Source of the DNA: Castor canadensis
Taxonomy: Eukaryota > Chordata > Mammalia > Rodentia > Castoridae
Assembly (NCBI RefSeq): GCF_047511655.1
Contig: NC_133401.1
Span: 12,742,001-12,806,000, forward strand
Direction of reading: 5' to 3'
Length of the DNA stretch: 64,000 nt
Part shown: positions 53,765 to 64,000 of the stretch, one piece after another
Position numbering within the stretch: position 1 is the stretch's first letter
Layout: each line of letters opens with the position of its first letter
Notes under the pieces: model-generated
What the model was told of the DNA's origin: nothing
Database searches by the model: none
The model's input: only the letters and a program-made list of their open reading frames with translations
Translations under genes and position numbers: made by a program

Positions 53765-54092
53765 GAAATTTTTTTGGCAATACTAGAGGATGACCTCAGG
53801 GCCTCATGCTTACTAGACAGGCACTTTACTGCTTGAGAGCTCTGCCAGCCCTTCTTTGCTTTTGATTATTTTTGAGATAGGGACTTGCTTCATGCGCAGA
53901 TCAGTCTGGACCCTGATCCTCCTATTTATGATTCCCCTCATAGCTGGAGATGACGTGTGTGTCATTGCATCCAGCCACTGATTGACATGGGGTCTCATGA
54001 TCTTTTTGCCCAGGCTGGCCAGATTGTGATCTTCCCAATCTCCACCTCTTGAGTCATTAGGATTAGAAGCTTCAACTACCATGACAAGCTGA
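53765..54092 (-). mobile_element. B1-B1-ID trimeric SINE
   Basis: Inverted ID ('gatgacctcagggcctcatg'), B1 and second B1 ('catgatctttttgcccagg') in pseudogene intron 6. Confidence 0.72.
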
Positions 54093-54299
54093 TTTATGAC
54101 AAATTAAAAAGCTCCTTGACTGATTTTTGTGCCCATGATCTGCAGAGCAGAATTGGGGAAGCCATGTAATAAAAACCCCTTATTTCTAGTTTCTGAATTT
54201 AAGATGCTGAGAGGGGTAGTACGTTATCTAAGATAACATTGCAGGTCAGTGAGAGAAAAGGATAGGATACAACTTCTCAATTTAAAAAGGGTAAAAGGA

Positions 54300-54612
54300 A
54301 GTCCAGGAGTAGTGGCTCACACCTTTAAATCACAGCTACTCAGGAAGGGGAGATGGGGAGGATCACAGCTCCAGGCCAGCCTGAGCAAAATGTTAACAAG
54401 GGTAAATCTCATCCAATAAGCTAGGCATTATGGTGTAATACCAGTGAAGCAGGAGGCTGTAAATAGTAGGATCGTGGTGTGAGATTAGCCCTGACCAAAA
54501 TCATTGCTTCTACCTGAAAAATAACTAAATCCAATTAGGGGTGGGGGCGGGGCTCAGGATTGCCTAGTAAGTTTTAAGGCCCTGAGTTCAAACCTCAGTA
54601 CCACCAAAAGGG
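54300..54612 (+). mobile_element. B1-B1-ID trimeric SINE, forward copy
   Basis: B1 ('ggagtagtggctcacacc'), second B1 ('aggcattatggtgtaatacc') and ID ('ggccctgagttcaaacctc') in that order, confirming the three-part structure on the + strand. Confidence 0.75.
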
Positions 54613-54824
54613 GGTTGCTTTAAATGTTGAAATAATTTTGATCTGCCCATCATCACTGAAATGAACTTCTCTCATAATTCGAATGAAAAATAAGACAAAA
54701 CTTTTCTAGTAAGAATCCATTGAACCTCGTCCCTGATGTTTCATTGACAGCAATAAACAAATGCACACATTACTTAAGAGTTTTGAGACTTCCTTCATCC
54801 TGAAGGTTAGCTCTTGTTTAGTTT

Positions 54825-54930
54825 GGCAGACAGGTTCACACTGTGTAACACAGGCTGGCCTCAAACTCAGGAGCTTCTTGCCTCTGCCTCTGGAGTGTTG
54901 GGATTACAGATGTGTACAACCATCTGGACC
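54825..54930 (-). mobile_element. B1 SINE monomer
   Basis: Inverted B1: 'acacaggctggcctcaaac' through 'gttgggattacagatgtg'. Confidence 0.85.
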
Positions 54931-55013
54931 GCAGGTCACTTTCCAGGTGACATTGTTGAGCCTGCTGTGACGCATGTTCACTGACATGCCTTCTCCCACA
55001 TCCTCACCATCTC

Positions 55014-55179
55014 AAAGTCCAGGTGGAGATTGACAGAGTGATTGCCCAACACCACCCTCTAGCCCAAGAAGATCGAGTAAAAATGCCTCATGCTGTAATC
55101 CACGGCATTCAAAGATACAACTGGGATTCTTCACTGTGTCATCCAGGACACCCACTTCTGGGAATAGCTTATCCCTATA
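55014..55179 (+). pseudogene. CYP2 pseudogene exon 7 relic
   Basis: Reads KVQVEIDRVI...KMPHAVIHGIQRY before losing frame. The acceptor AG is missing (ctc/aaag). Codons for YTE are reduced and the ExxR Glu is now Gly. The donor gtgaga remains at 55180. Nothing resembling exons 8 or 9 follows. Confidence 0.88.
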
Positions 55180-55429
55180 GTGAGACCTGCAGGACCCCAG
55201 AATCTTGAGTGGAGGGTGCCAGTTGCCTGTAGTTTTATAATTTTTCATGTCTCTGTCACTGGGCTACAAGGAAGATTTTATTTCTGGGTCTTTATGAGGG
55301 AAGGGAGATTTTGGAAATATACAAAAGTTCTTTCCCTTCTTTTGGTTTTTATTTTATTGGATGTTAGGTTTTCTTTTGCCAAAAAAGGACCATGTACTTA
55401 CTGAAACTTGTTATATGATGGAACTGCCT

Positions 55430-55490
55430 TCTTTTTTTTTTGTGATACTGTAGTTTAAAATCAGACAGGCACTCTACCACACTTAAGGCC
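55430..55490 (-). mobile_element. ID-type SINE fragment
   Basis: Poly-T followed by inverted ID-like words 'cagacaggcactctaccac'. Confidence 0.5.
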
Positions 55491-55539
55491 CACTCCTCCT
55501 CCCTTGCTTATCACTTATTTTATTTTTAAAAGAGTTTTG

Positions 55540-58500
55540 TTATATTTTTAATTAGCATTCATGAATAATATAAGTGGATTTCATTATGGTATTCCATACA
55601 CGTGTACAGTGTACTTTGAACGATTCACCCTCCATTATGTGCCACGCCTTTTCAGTGTCAGGTGATTTTCATTGTTCTGTGTTGCAATATATATATGTAG
55701 TATTCTTCAATCCTCTTCTCCCCTCAGTATCCTTTCCTTTCCTCTATACTCTCATTGATCTCCCTCAGATCATCCCCCTTTCACATTCATGTCCCAGTAT
55801 CATCATCATCATCATGAATTATCATTTTAGGTCTAGGTTCTTCAAATGACCAAGAATATGTGATACTTGGTTTTTGAGCTTGGCTTATCTCACTCAACGT
55901 GATGGTCTCCAGTTCCACACATTTCCTGTAAATGACATCATGTCGTTTTTCTTTATGGTTGAGTAATATTTCATGATATCTGTATATATCATATTTTCTT
56001 TGTCCATTTATTGGTTGTTGGAAACTTTAGCTGATTCAACAGTTTGGCAATTATGGACCAAGTGGCAATAAACATGGTCATGCAGGTATCTCTCTTGTAT
56101 ATTGATTTCCACTCCTTGGATATATGCCCAAGTGTAGTATGGTGCTGTCACAAGGTAAGTCTCTTTTTACATTTCTGAGTAACCTCCATAGTAATTTGCA
56201 TGGTGGTTGTACCAGTTTACCTTCCCACCAACAGTGTGTGAGGCTTCCTACCCCAACATGCTCACCAGCATTTGCTGTTGTTTGTTTTCTTGATGATTGC
56301 CAATCTGACTGGAGTGAGATGGAATCTCAGTGAGTGTTGATTTGAATTTCCTTTTAGCTAAGATTGTTGAACATTTCTTCACATATATGTTAGCCACTTG
56401 AATTTCTGTCAATGAGAACTGTCAGCAGACAGTTGAACACAATGTGCTTGTTCATTTAGCACTAATTAGATTATTTGATCTTTGCTGTTTAATTTTTTGA
56501 CCTCTTTGTATATTCTGGATATTAACCCTTTATCTGTTGAGTGACTGGGAGAGATTTTCACCCATTCTGTGGGTTGTCTCTTGATTCTGGTAACTGTCGG
56601 GGGGGTATGTTTTTTTTTTTTTTTCATTTTTCTTTTATTATTCATATGTGCATACAAGGCTTGGTTTATTTCTCCCCCCTGCCCCCACCCCCTCCCTTAC
56701 CATCCACTCCACCCCCTCCCGCTCCCCCCCTCAATACCCAGCAGAAACTATTTTGCCCTTATCTCTAATTTTGTTGTAGAGAGAGTATAAGCAATAATAG
56801 GAAGGAACAAGGGGTTTTGCTGGTTGAGATAAGGATAGCTATACAGGGCATTGACTCACATTGATTTCCTGTGCGTGGGTGTTACCTTCTAGGTTAATTC
56901 TTTTTGATCTAACCTTTTCTCTAGTTCCTGGTCCCCTTTTCCTATTGGCCTCAGTTGCTTTAAGGTATCTGCTTTAGTTTCTCTGCATTAAGGGCAACAA
57001 ATGCTAGCTAGTTTTTTAGGTGTCTTACCTATCCTCACCCCTCCCTTGTGTGCTCTCGCTTTTATCATGTGCTCATAGTCCATTCCCCTTGTTGTGTTTG
57101 CCCTTGATCTAATGTCCACATATGAGGGAGAACATACGATTTTTGGTCTTTTGAGCCAGGCTAACCTCACTCAGAATGATGTTCTCCAATTCCATCCATT
57201 TACCAGCGAATGATAACATTTCGTTCTTCTTCATGGCTGCATAAAATTCCATTGTGTATAGATACCACATTTTCTTTATCCATTCGTCAGTGCTGGGGCA
57301 TCTTGGCTGTTTCCATAACTTGGCTATTGTGAATAGTGCCGCAATAAACATGGATGTGCAGGTGCCTCTGGAGTAACAGTCTTTTGGGTATATCCCCAAG
57401 AGTGGTATTGCTGGATCAAATGGTAGATCGATGTCCATCTTTTTAAGTAGCCTCCAAATTTTTTTCCAGAGTGGTTGTACTAGTCTACATTCCCACCAAC
57501 AGTGTAAAAGGGTTCCTTTTTCCCCGCATCCTCGCCAACACCTGTTGTTGGTGGTGTTGCTGATGATGGCTATTCTAACAGGGGTGAGGTGGAATCTTAG
57601 TGTGGTTTTAATTTGCATTTCCTTTATTGCTAGAGATGGTGAGCATTTTTTCATGTGTTTTCTGGCCATTTGAATTTCTTCTTTTGAGAAAGTTCTGTTT
57701 AGTTCACCTGCCCATTTCTTTATTGGTTCATTAGTTTTGGGAGAATTTAGTTTTTTAAGTTCCCTGTATATTCTGGTTATCAGTCCTTTGTCTGATGTAT
57801 GTATACTGTCAGGGGGGTATGTTTTTTTTAATGTAAAGAAACTTTTAATTTTATGTAGTCCCATTTGATAATTCTTATTCTTATTTCACGGACAATTGTT
57901 GTCCTATTCAGAAAATAATTCTCTATGCCCATATCTTACAGAGTTTTCTCTAACTTTTTCTGTAGTAGTTTCAAAGTTTCAGGTTCTATGTTAAGATATG
58001 TGATCCATTTGAACTTTATTTTTGTACAGGAGAAGAGATAGGGGTCTAGTTCCAGTGGATTGCATGTAGATAAACCAGTTTTCCCAGCACCATTTATTGA
58101 AGAGCATGTCTTTATCCAGTGTATGTTTTTGGCTTCTTTGTCAAACATCGGGTGACTGTAGTTGTGTGCTTTTATTTCTGGGTCTTCTGTTCTGTTCCAT
58201 TGGTCTTTGTGTCTATTTTCGTGCCTTGCTGTTTTGTTATTATGGCTCTGTTGTATAATTTGAAGTTCAGTATCATAATACCAGTGTTGTTCTTTTTGTT
58301 CAGAATTACTTTTGCTATTCAGGGTCTTTTATTCTTCCATATGAATTATACAATTGATTTATCTATTACTGCAAAGGAAGATACCGGAATTTTAATGGGC
58401 ATTGCATTGAATGTGTGGGTTGTTTTCAGTAATATAGCCATTTTCATGATATTAATGCTGGCAATCCATAAAGAGAGGTCTTTTCACTTCCGGGGTCTTC

Positions 58501-61080
58501 TTCAATTTCTTTCTTAAAGGTTTATTGTTTGTTAGAGGAATTTCTTCTCCTTTTTTAGGTTTAAACATATGGATTTTTTTGAGGCTATTATGACTAGAAT
58601 TGTTTTCTGGATTTTTTTCTCAACCTGGTGATTGTTGCTGTACAGAAAAGCTCCTTATTTTTGTGTTGATTTTGTATCCTGCTACATTTCTCAAAGTGTC
58701 AGATCTAGTTTTTTTGTGTCATCTTTAGGTTCTTCCAAATATCATCTGCAAATACAGATTGTTAAACTTCTTCCTTCCCTATTGGAATCCCTTTTATTTC
58801 TTTCTCTTGCCTTATTGCTCTGTCTAGGAATTCCAGTACTATATTGAACAGGAGTGGGGAGATTGGAAACCCTTGCCTCATTCCTGTCATGAGAGGAAAT
58901 GATTTTGATTTTCCCCATGTAATATGATGTTGACTGTAGCCTTTGTTACATTGAAGTACGTTCCTTCTGTTCCTAATTTCTTCAGGGCTTTTATCATGGA
59001 AAGATATAAAATTTCATCAAAGGCTTTGTCTGCACCAATTGAGATGATGATGTGATTTTTATTCATGATTCTGTTTATATGCTGTATGACATTAAATGAT
59101 TTATGTATATTGAACTATTCTTAAATACTGTGAATGAAACCAACTTGTTCATGGTGCCATGATTGTTTTGATTTGTAGTTGAATTTGATTTGCAAGTATT
59201 TGAGAATATTTTCATCTATGTTTACTAAAGATTAGTCTATAATCCTCTTTTTTGTTGTGTTCTTGTCTGGTTTTGGAATGACTGCAATATTGGCTTCATA
59301 GAATGAGTTTGGTAGTGTTTCTTCCATTTATGTTACATAGAAGAGATTGAGCAATATTAGTGTTAGTTCTTTAAAGGACTGGTCAAATTTGGCAGTGACC
59401 CCCACCTGAGCTTTTCATGGTTGAGAGATTATTATTGCTTCATTCTCATTGTTTATTATAGATCTATTTATGTGGTTTATATCTTCTTGGTTCAATTTTT
59501 TATCCATTTCTTATAGATTTTTCCCATTTATTTGACTATAGGTTTTCAAAGTATTCTCACATGTTTTTCTGGATTTTATCAGATTTATTGTGGTGTACTC
59601 TTTTCATCTCTATTTTTATTAATTTGCATGTGTTTATACTCCTTTTCATCAGATTGGTTAAGGGTTTATCAATCTTATTTATCTTTTTGAAGGTCCAACT
59701 TTTTGTTTCATTGATTCTTTGTATATTTTACCTCTCATTCATTTCTGCCCTAAATTTTATTATTTTTTTCCATCTGCTAATTTTGGAATTGGCTTCTTTT
59801 TCTAGGAGCTTGAGGTATCTCATTAATCTACTTAAGATCTGTCTGTTTTTTATGTAGGTGCTCATAGCTATAAACTTTCCTCTTAGAACTGCCTTTGCTG
59901 TGTCTTATAGATTACAGTAGGAACATTTCCATAAGATTCTAGGAACTTTTTTATTTCCCCACTTACTTCTTCAATGACCCACTGTCATGCAACAATGCGT
60001 TGTTCAGTCTCCATGTGTTTGGATATTTTATGTAATTTCTTTTGCTGTTGAGTTTTAGTTGTATTTCATTGTGTTCTGAAAGAATACAGGGAAATATTTC
60101 AACATTATTATACTTGCTAAGACATGCTTTGTGTCCTAAAACATGCTCTATTTTGGAGAAAGTTCTATAGGTTGCTAAGAAGAATGTATATTGTGCTGTA
60201 GCTGGAGGAAATACTTTATAGTTATCTGTCAAGTCCATTTGTTCTGTTACTTGAATTGATTCTGAATTTCTTTGTCTGTTTCTTGACTAGGTGACCTATG
60301 AGTTGGATAGAGTAGCATATCGAGGTCACCTATTCTTATTGTATTGGAATCTATCTTTGGTTTTGAGTCCAGTAGTAGTTTTTTTTTTAATGTAGTTGGG
60401 TGCTGTGACATTTGGTACATATAGGTTAAGAAGTGTTATTTCCTCTTGATATATTGTTCACTTTGTTAATATGAAATGACCTTCATTGTCTCTTCTGACT
60501 AATTTCAGTCTGGAGTTAGCTTTGTCAGGGTTATTGCTGGTTCCTTCTTTAGGGATAACATTTGTTAGGAAAATATTTTTCTACCCTTCCACTCTAAGCC
60601 AATGTTTGTCTTTATCAGGGAGATGCATTTCTTACAAGTAATAAATGGTAAATCTTCCTTTTAAATCCAACTCACCATTCTATGTCTTTTGAGTGGGGGA
60701 ATTGAAGGCACTAACACTCATGTTAATACCTAAAGGTATGCATTATTTTCAGTCATTTTGTTGTTTTTCTGATGTTTTTCAGGGCTTTTTTCATCTTCAA
60801 TCCCTAATACTCCCTTTTCATCCTGCTCCACTCTGTTAGTAAGACTTTTGATTGAGGTGTTTATTTGGGATGCTGAGCTTTTCATTTCCAATATTTCAAT
60901 TTGATTTTTCATGACTTCTATATTGTTATTGAAATCACCTTTCATATCCTGTATTTTCTCCTTTATTTCATTCAGATATTTGAATTCTCTTTGAATTCAG
61001 TTACCTATTCTCTTTGAACTCACTCAGTTCTTATACATCTCCTCTTCAACTTCATTGATCTTTCTTGTCTTTTTTTTTGC
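55540..61080 (-). mobile_element. Old, long L1 with a nested young L1
   Basis: Inverted L1 from a 3' UTR (about 55540-55860) through ORF2 (about 55860-60600, excluding the insertion 56611-57804). A region at 60730-61080 looks like the end of ORF1. All frames are broken, including the RT core. The 5' end probably lies near or beyond 61080 but I cannot fix it. Confidence 0.75.
56611..57804 (-). mobile_element. Young 5'-truncated L1 nested in the old L1
   Basis: About 1.19 kb minus-strand copy. Flanks: 'actgtcggggggg' plus 'tatgt' (56593-56610) and 'actgtcaggggggtatgt' (57805-57822), one mismatch. The inverted A tail starts at once on the left. The ORF2 end (57804-57109) is fully open and carries the intact zinc knuckle and ...SLICGH ending. 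Nearly identical to 14952-17475. Confidence 0.93.
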
Positions 61081-61820
61081 ATTCATTAATTGTATTTGTA
61101 TTCATTGATTTCTTCCTCTTCCCTATTGTTTATTTTCTTTATTGTGGATTTGTTGGGTTTTGAGGAAGATCTGTTATCATGTCTCATTTACACATTGGGA
61201 TTTATACATCCAGGCTCATTTTTTATTGGAGATTTCAATCTCTTGTGTGCGTTTAGTTGGGGATTTAGCAAAGATTATTTAGGACTGGGTAGTGATCTGG
61301 TAATGGTATATTTTGTTATCTCTAGACTGTGGGGCTGTGGCTTAGTAGTCAAACATTTAGCTTCATTTCTCAAAATGCTTGGTGCCACCCCTTTCTACAC
61401 ACAGGGAGAAGAAGTTTATCTGCTAAAACTAACACAGTTGATAAACTGCAGCCCTGATAGTAAGTAATCCCCAAAGAACACAAATCATCTCAATTGCTCC
61501 AGTATCTTTAGCGGCATATTGGAACAAAGTTAATCTTCCTTCTTTTCCTGGCCAAAGGTAACAAGGATGATAATGGAAAGGAGATGGGAGGGGATATGGT
61601 TTTATACTACAGAAAGAGATGGGCTAAGCTTAATAAAATGGGTGAATGAGAAAATGAAGTTGGCTAGGTAGCAGAGATCTAGTTGATATTGTGTGGAAGG
61701 AGAGAAGAGAAAGAGAAATGGAGAAAACTGAGCAGACAACAAACAAAAGATGATTTGGCAACCTCTTTACCAGCTAAAAGCAATGGTAATAGAAGTAAAG
61801 AGATATAGAAGAAAATATGA
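61080..61820. other. Unassigned stretch, possibly L1 5' region
   Basis: No gene. May be the inverted 5' part of the old L1. A tRNA-like ID fragment is possible near 61325-61400. Confidence 0.35.
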
Positions 61821-61821
61821 G

Positions 61822-61908
61822 GGCTGGAATAGTGGCTCAAGTGGTAGAGATCATGTCTAGCAAGCACAAGACTCTGCATTCAAATTCCAGTACCACCAAA
61901 AAAAGAAA
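61822..61908 (+). mobile_element. ID-type SINE
   Basis: Forward ID unit: 'gggctggaatagtggctcaa', 'tctagcaagcacaag', 'ccagtaccacc', A tail. Confidence 0.88.
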
Positions 61909-61909
61909 A

Positions 61910-63445
61910 AGAGAATATGACTTAGAGAACAGCTCTAGTTGCCGGTGGGAGGAATATATCAATGAGGGAGGGCAGTGGAAAAGGGAAGGAGAAGACATGG
62001 CTTAAGACTGAATGCTGAAAGGCAGGTTTTCTGGTGACAGCAGGTAAAAGGAAGGGAGAAAAAGCAGAACTAAGAGAAAATAGTTGAGAGTACAAAATTA
62101 TCCAACTTAAATGTATAGGAAAAATACAAGCCAATAAAATATCTACATATCCAAAACTTAATAATGTCAAAGCAAATTAGCGTAAAAATTCAGAATTTTC
62201 TAATGCTGTCCAACAGTTTTTATTTTCTCCCTCAGTGTCCCAGTGTTTTGGTCCACTAGGTATCAGTCTAGTCTGAAACCTAACTCTAGAATTGTATCTA
62301 TTCTCAGCCTACTACTCCTTTTCCAGTTTTGGTGGTGGCATCAATTGAGAGGAGAATTTTGATAACTAAATACAGGCTCTGGTGAAGACTTCTGGATTTC
62401 AGGTCCTCAACTTGCTAGTCTCACACTGTTCCCCTCTTAAAGTTGTAACTTCCTTTCTCTCCCAAGCCCCACCACCACTCTCCACAGCTGTTGTAATCTG
62501 GGCACAGTCCTTTGTCCTATGTTGGTGGTGTGCCTCTGGAGTGGGACAGGAAATGCAGCAAGACAGCTCTGGACAAAGATAACACCAGTGTGATTTCTTA
62601 GAGCTGTGACTGGCAGCAGTGCTCTGCCATTCCTAAGGGCTCTATCCTTAGTTGAGTGGGAGCTTTATTCAGATGGGTCCACTGCCTGTGTCCTCCCACT
62701 GGATTCTCTGCTGCATTAGAGCTGTGCACTGGGCCCTCCTCAGCACCTTCTGTGCTCTGGGACATGATTCAAGTGACTTCTTTGCCCCAGTCCACATGCC
62801 ATGCCCTGGCTTCTGTACTCTGATGTCCCATAGCTGTTTCTCTGCCTGGGCCACGTGGATCCTTGTTAGTGGTGGGTTTTGGCATGTGCATGAGATATTG
62901 ACAGTTTAAAATGATTTTGCCTCCAGCACCAAGGAGGCAAAATTCCTTTACTCAGGGAATCAGGTTTAATAAAAGGTTTTTGATACAATGTGTCCCTGAG
63001 GAAGAATGTGATGTCCCTCTGTCACCATCCTGCTTTGAAACCCAGAAGACAGCACTGGTCAGCTTCTGTCTGGTGGCCCAGGAGTAGCTTGGCAACCTTC
63101 TCTTAGCCCACCATGAAGTTCTTTTGCTCACAGGGAGGCCCACACGCATGGCTCTTTCTGGAAGAAAATCAAACCAGAATAGTAAAAACAAAACAAAATA
63201 ACAACAAAAATAAATAAATAAACCCTGGCAGGGAGGAGTGCAGGATGGAAGAGATCCATGCTCGTGGTGAACTTGTGTTTTTAGAGATCACATTATATTT
63301 CGTTGTTTCTTGATTTCTGTAACTACTTTCTGTTCTCATTCTAGCTCCCTCTTTTACCTTACTAACTTCCCCACCTCTCCTTTTAGCCAAATACCAGAGG
63401 TTCTGTTTGGTACCTGTCAGCTATCTGCTATCTAGGAAAAAGTCC
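61910..63445. other. Unassigned sequence
   Basis: No exon, promoter or known element I can support. 62460-62900 is somewhat GC-richer; 63170-63230 is an A-rich (AAAT/AACA) stretch that could be the tail of an unrecognised retroelement. Confidence 0.35.
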
Positions 63446-63449
63446 CACC

Positions 63450-63690
63450 TTCTTTTCTTTTTGAGATAAGGTCTCCCTTTATGCCTGGGCTGGTCTGTAC
63501 TGCGATCCCCCTATTTATGCTTCCCATGTAGTTGGAATGATAGGAGTTTGCCACCATACCTGGTGTTTTATTTGTTGAGATAGGATCTCGTGAACTTTTT
63601 GCCCCTGCTGGCCTCCAGCTGTGATCTTCCCATCTCCATTTTCCAAGTAGCTTGGATAACAGGCTTGACCACCGTGCCTGAATGTCTTTT
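63450..63690 (-). mobile_element. Tandem B1-B1 SINE (possible trimer without ID)
   Basis: Two inverted B1 units side by side ('gagataaggtctcccttta' and 'gagataggatctcgtgaac'). No clear ID unit on the left. Confidence 0.7.
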
Positions 63691-64000
63691 CTTTTTTATG
63701 AAGTTATTTCCTCATCTTGACTACCTTCCTCTTCCATGAGAAGGTGCTTACAATATGATGATTTTCTTTCTTTTGAGTTCACATGGTCAAATGCCACATA
63801 ACATACATATACACAAATGTCAGTTCATACTCTATCACTTTGCAACTTGTGTGTACAGTGTGTTATCCTTCTATCTATGAGTCCTTTTGCTCAGATCAAC
63901 ACATTCTACAACTTATTTCTTATTTTATGCATCTGTGTGGTTCCCCATGTATAATTTACAGATTGTTGTTTTCTTGTTGATTTATTGTTGTTGTTGCTGT
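63690..64000. other. Unassigned end of window
   Basis: AT-rich. The last 200 bases may be the start of another old L1-like 3' region, but too little is present to say. Confidence 0.3.

Larger units (their letters stand above)
50270..55179 (+). pseudogene. CYP2 pseudogene (CYP2B-like), exons 2-7 only
   Basis: Relics of exon 2 (50270-50443), 3 (50532-50668), 4 (51249-51414), 5 (51997-52173), 6 (53086-53212) and 7 (55014-55179) lie in order on the CYP2B strand. Exons 1, 8 and 9, hence the membrane anchor and the heme Cys loop, were not found. Lesions: net +11 in exon 2; -13 and TGA in exon 3; 5-base insertion in exon 4; loss of the I-helix TETTN and donor in exon 6; lost acceptor and Glu-to-Gly in the ExxR motif in exon 7. 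The exon 4 and 5 words (ITA, NIICSIIFG, DPSAPQDIVDSFL) look CYP2B-like. Exon 2 (VLYGYKVMQEALVDHG) also recalls other CYP2 subfamilies, so 2B is likely but not proven; CYP2T or another cluster member is the alternative. Confidence 0.9.

Overview
This is a stretch of mammalian nuclear DNA. Large introns with GT/AG boundaries, LINE-1 (L1) copies of several ages, MaLR-type LTRs, MIR relics and many B1-like and ID-like SINEs all point to a rodent. The SINEs are mostly a 7SL-derived B1 unit fused to a tRNA-derived ID unit, a layout I associate with castorimorph rodents (beaver, kangaroo rat). That genus-level guess is inference. There are no bacterial-type genes, CRISPR arrays, rRNA genes or tRNA genes.

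One intact protein gene is visible: a nine-exon cytochrome P450 of subfamily 2B on the + strand, coding exons from 28519 to 47677. The exon coding lengths (171, 163, 150, 161, 177, 142, 188, 142 and 182 nt) sum to 1476 nt, which is 491 codons plus stop. The frame is open across all eight junctions, and the heme cysteine falls at residue 436, as in other CYP2B proteins. About 2.6 kb downstream, on the same strand, lies a decayed CYP2 gene (50270-55179). It keeps relics of exons 2-7 only and carries frameshifts, a stop, lost splice sites, and loss of the I-helix and K-helix motifs. Gene plus pseudogene in tandem fits the mammalian CYP2A/2B/2F/2G/2S/2T cluster, whose members are endoplasmic-reticulum monooxygenases for drugs, steroids and plant compounds.

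Layout: 1-4580 is an L1 fragment, a pyrimidine-rich stretch and MIR/SINE debris. 4585-9640 is two + strand L1s, the second carrying two SINEs and a nested minus-strand L1. 9640-12150 is mostly unassigned, with a weak retroviral-env-like relic. 12150-14684 is the 5' half of an L1 with ORF1. 14697-18300 is a minus-strand phosphoglycerate kinase retropseudogene split by an L1 and a SINE. 18690-27530 is SINEs, LTRs, an old L1 carrying a young one, a Tigger-like fossil, and an LTR split by an L1. 27530-28518 is the CYP2B upstream flank. 28519-47677 is the CYP2B gene. 50270-55179 is the CYP2 pseudogene. 55540-61080 is an old L1 with a young L1 nested inside. 61080-64000 is largely unassigned with a few SINEs.

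I found no undescribed biological system. The points most worth following are the substrate-pocket substitutions in the CYP2B, the doubly interrupted PGK pseudogene, a recurring B1-B1-ID three-part SINE, a young L1 subfamily with clean target-site duplications, and an unassigned repeat present twice. SINE, LTR and old-L1 edges are read by eye and are approximate to tens of bases. Exon edges and the stated target-site duplications are exact to within a base or two.
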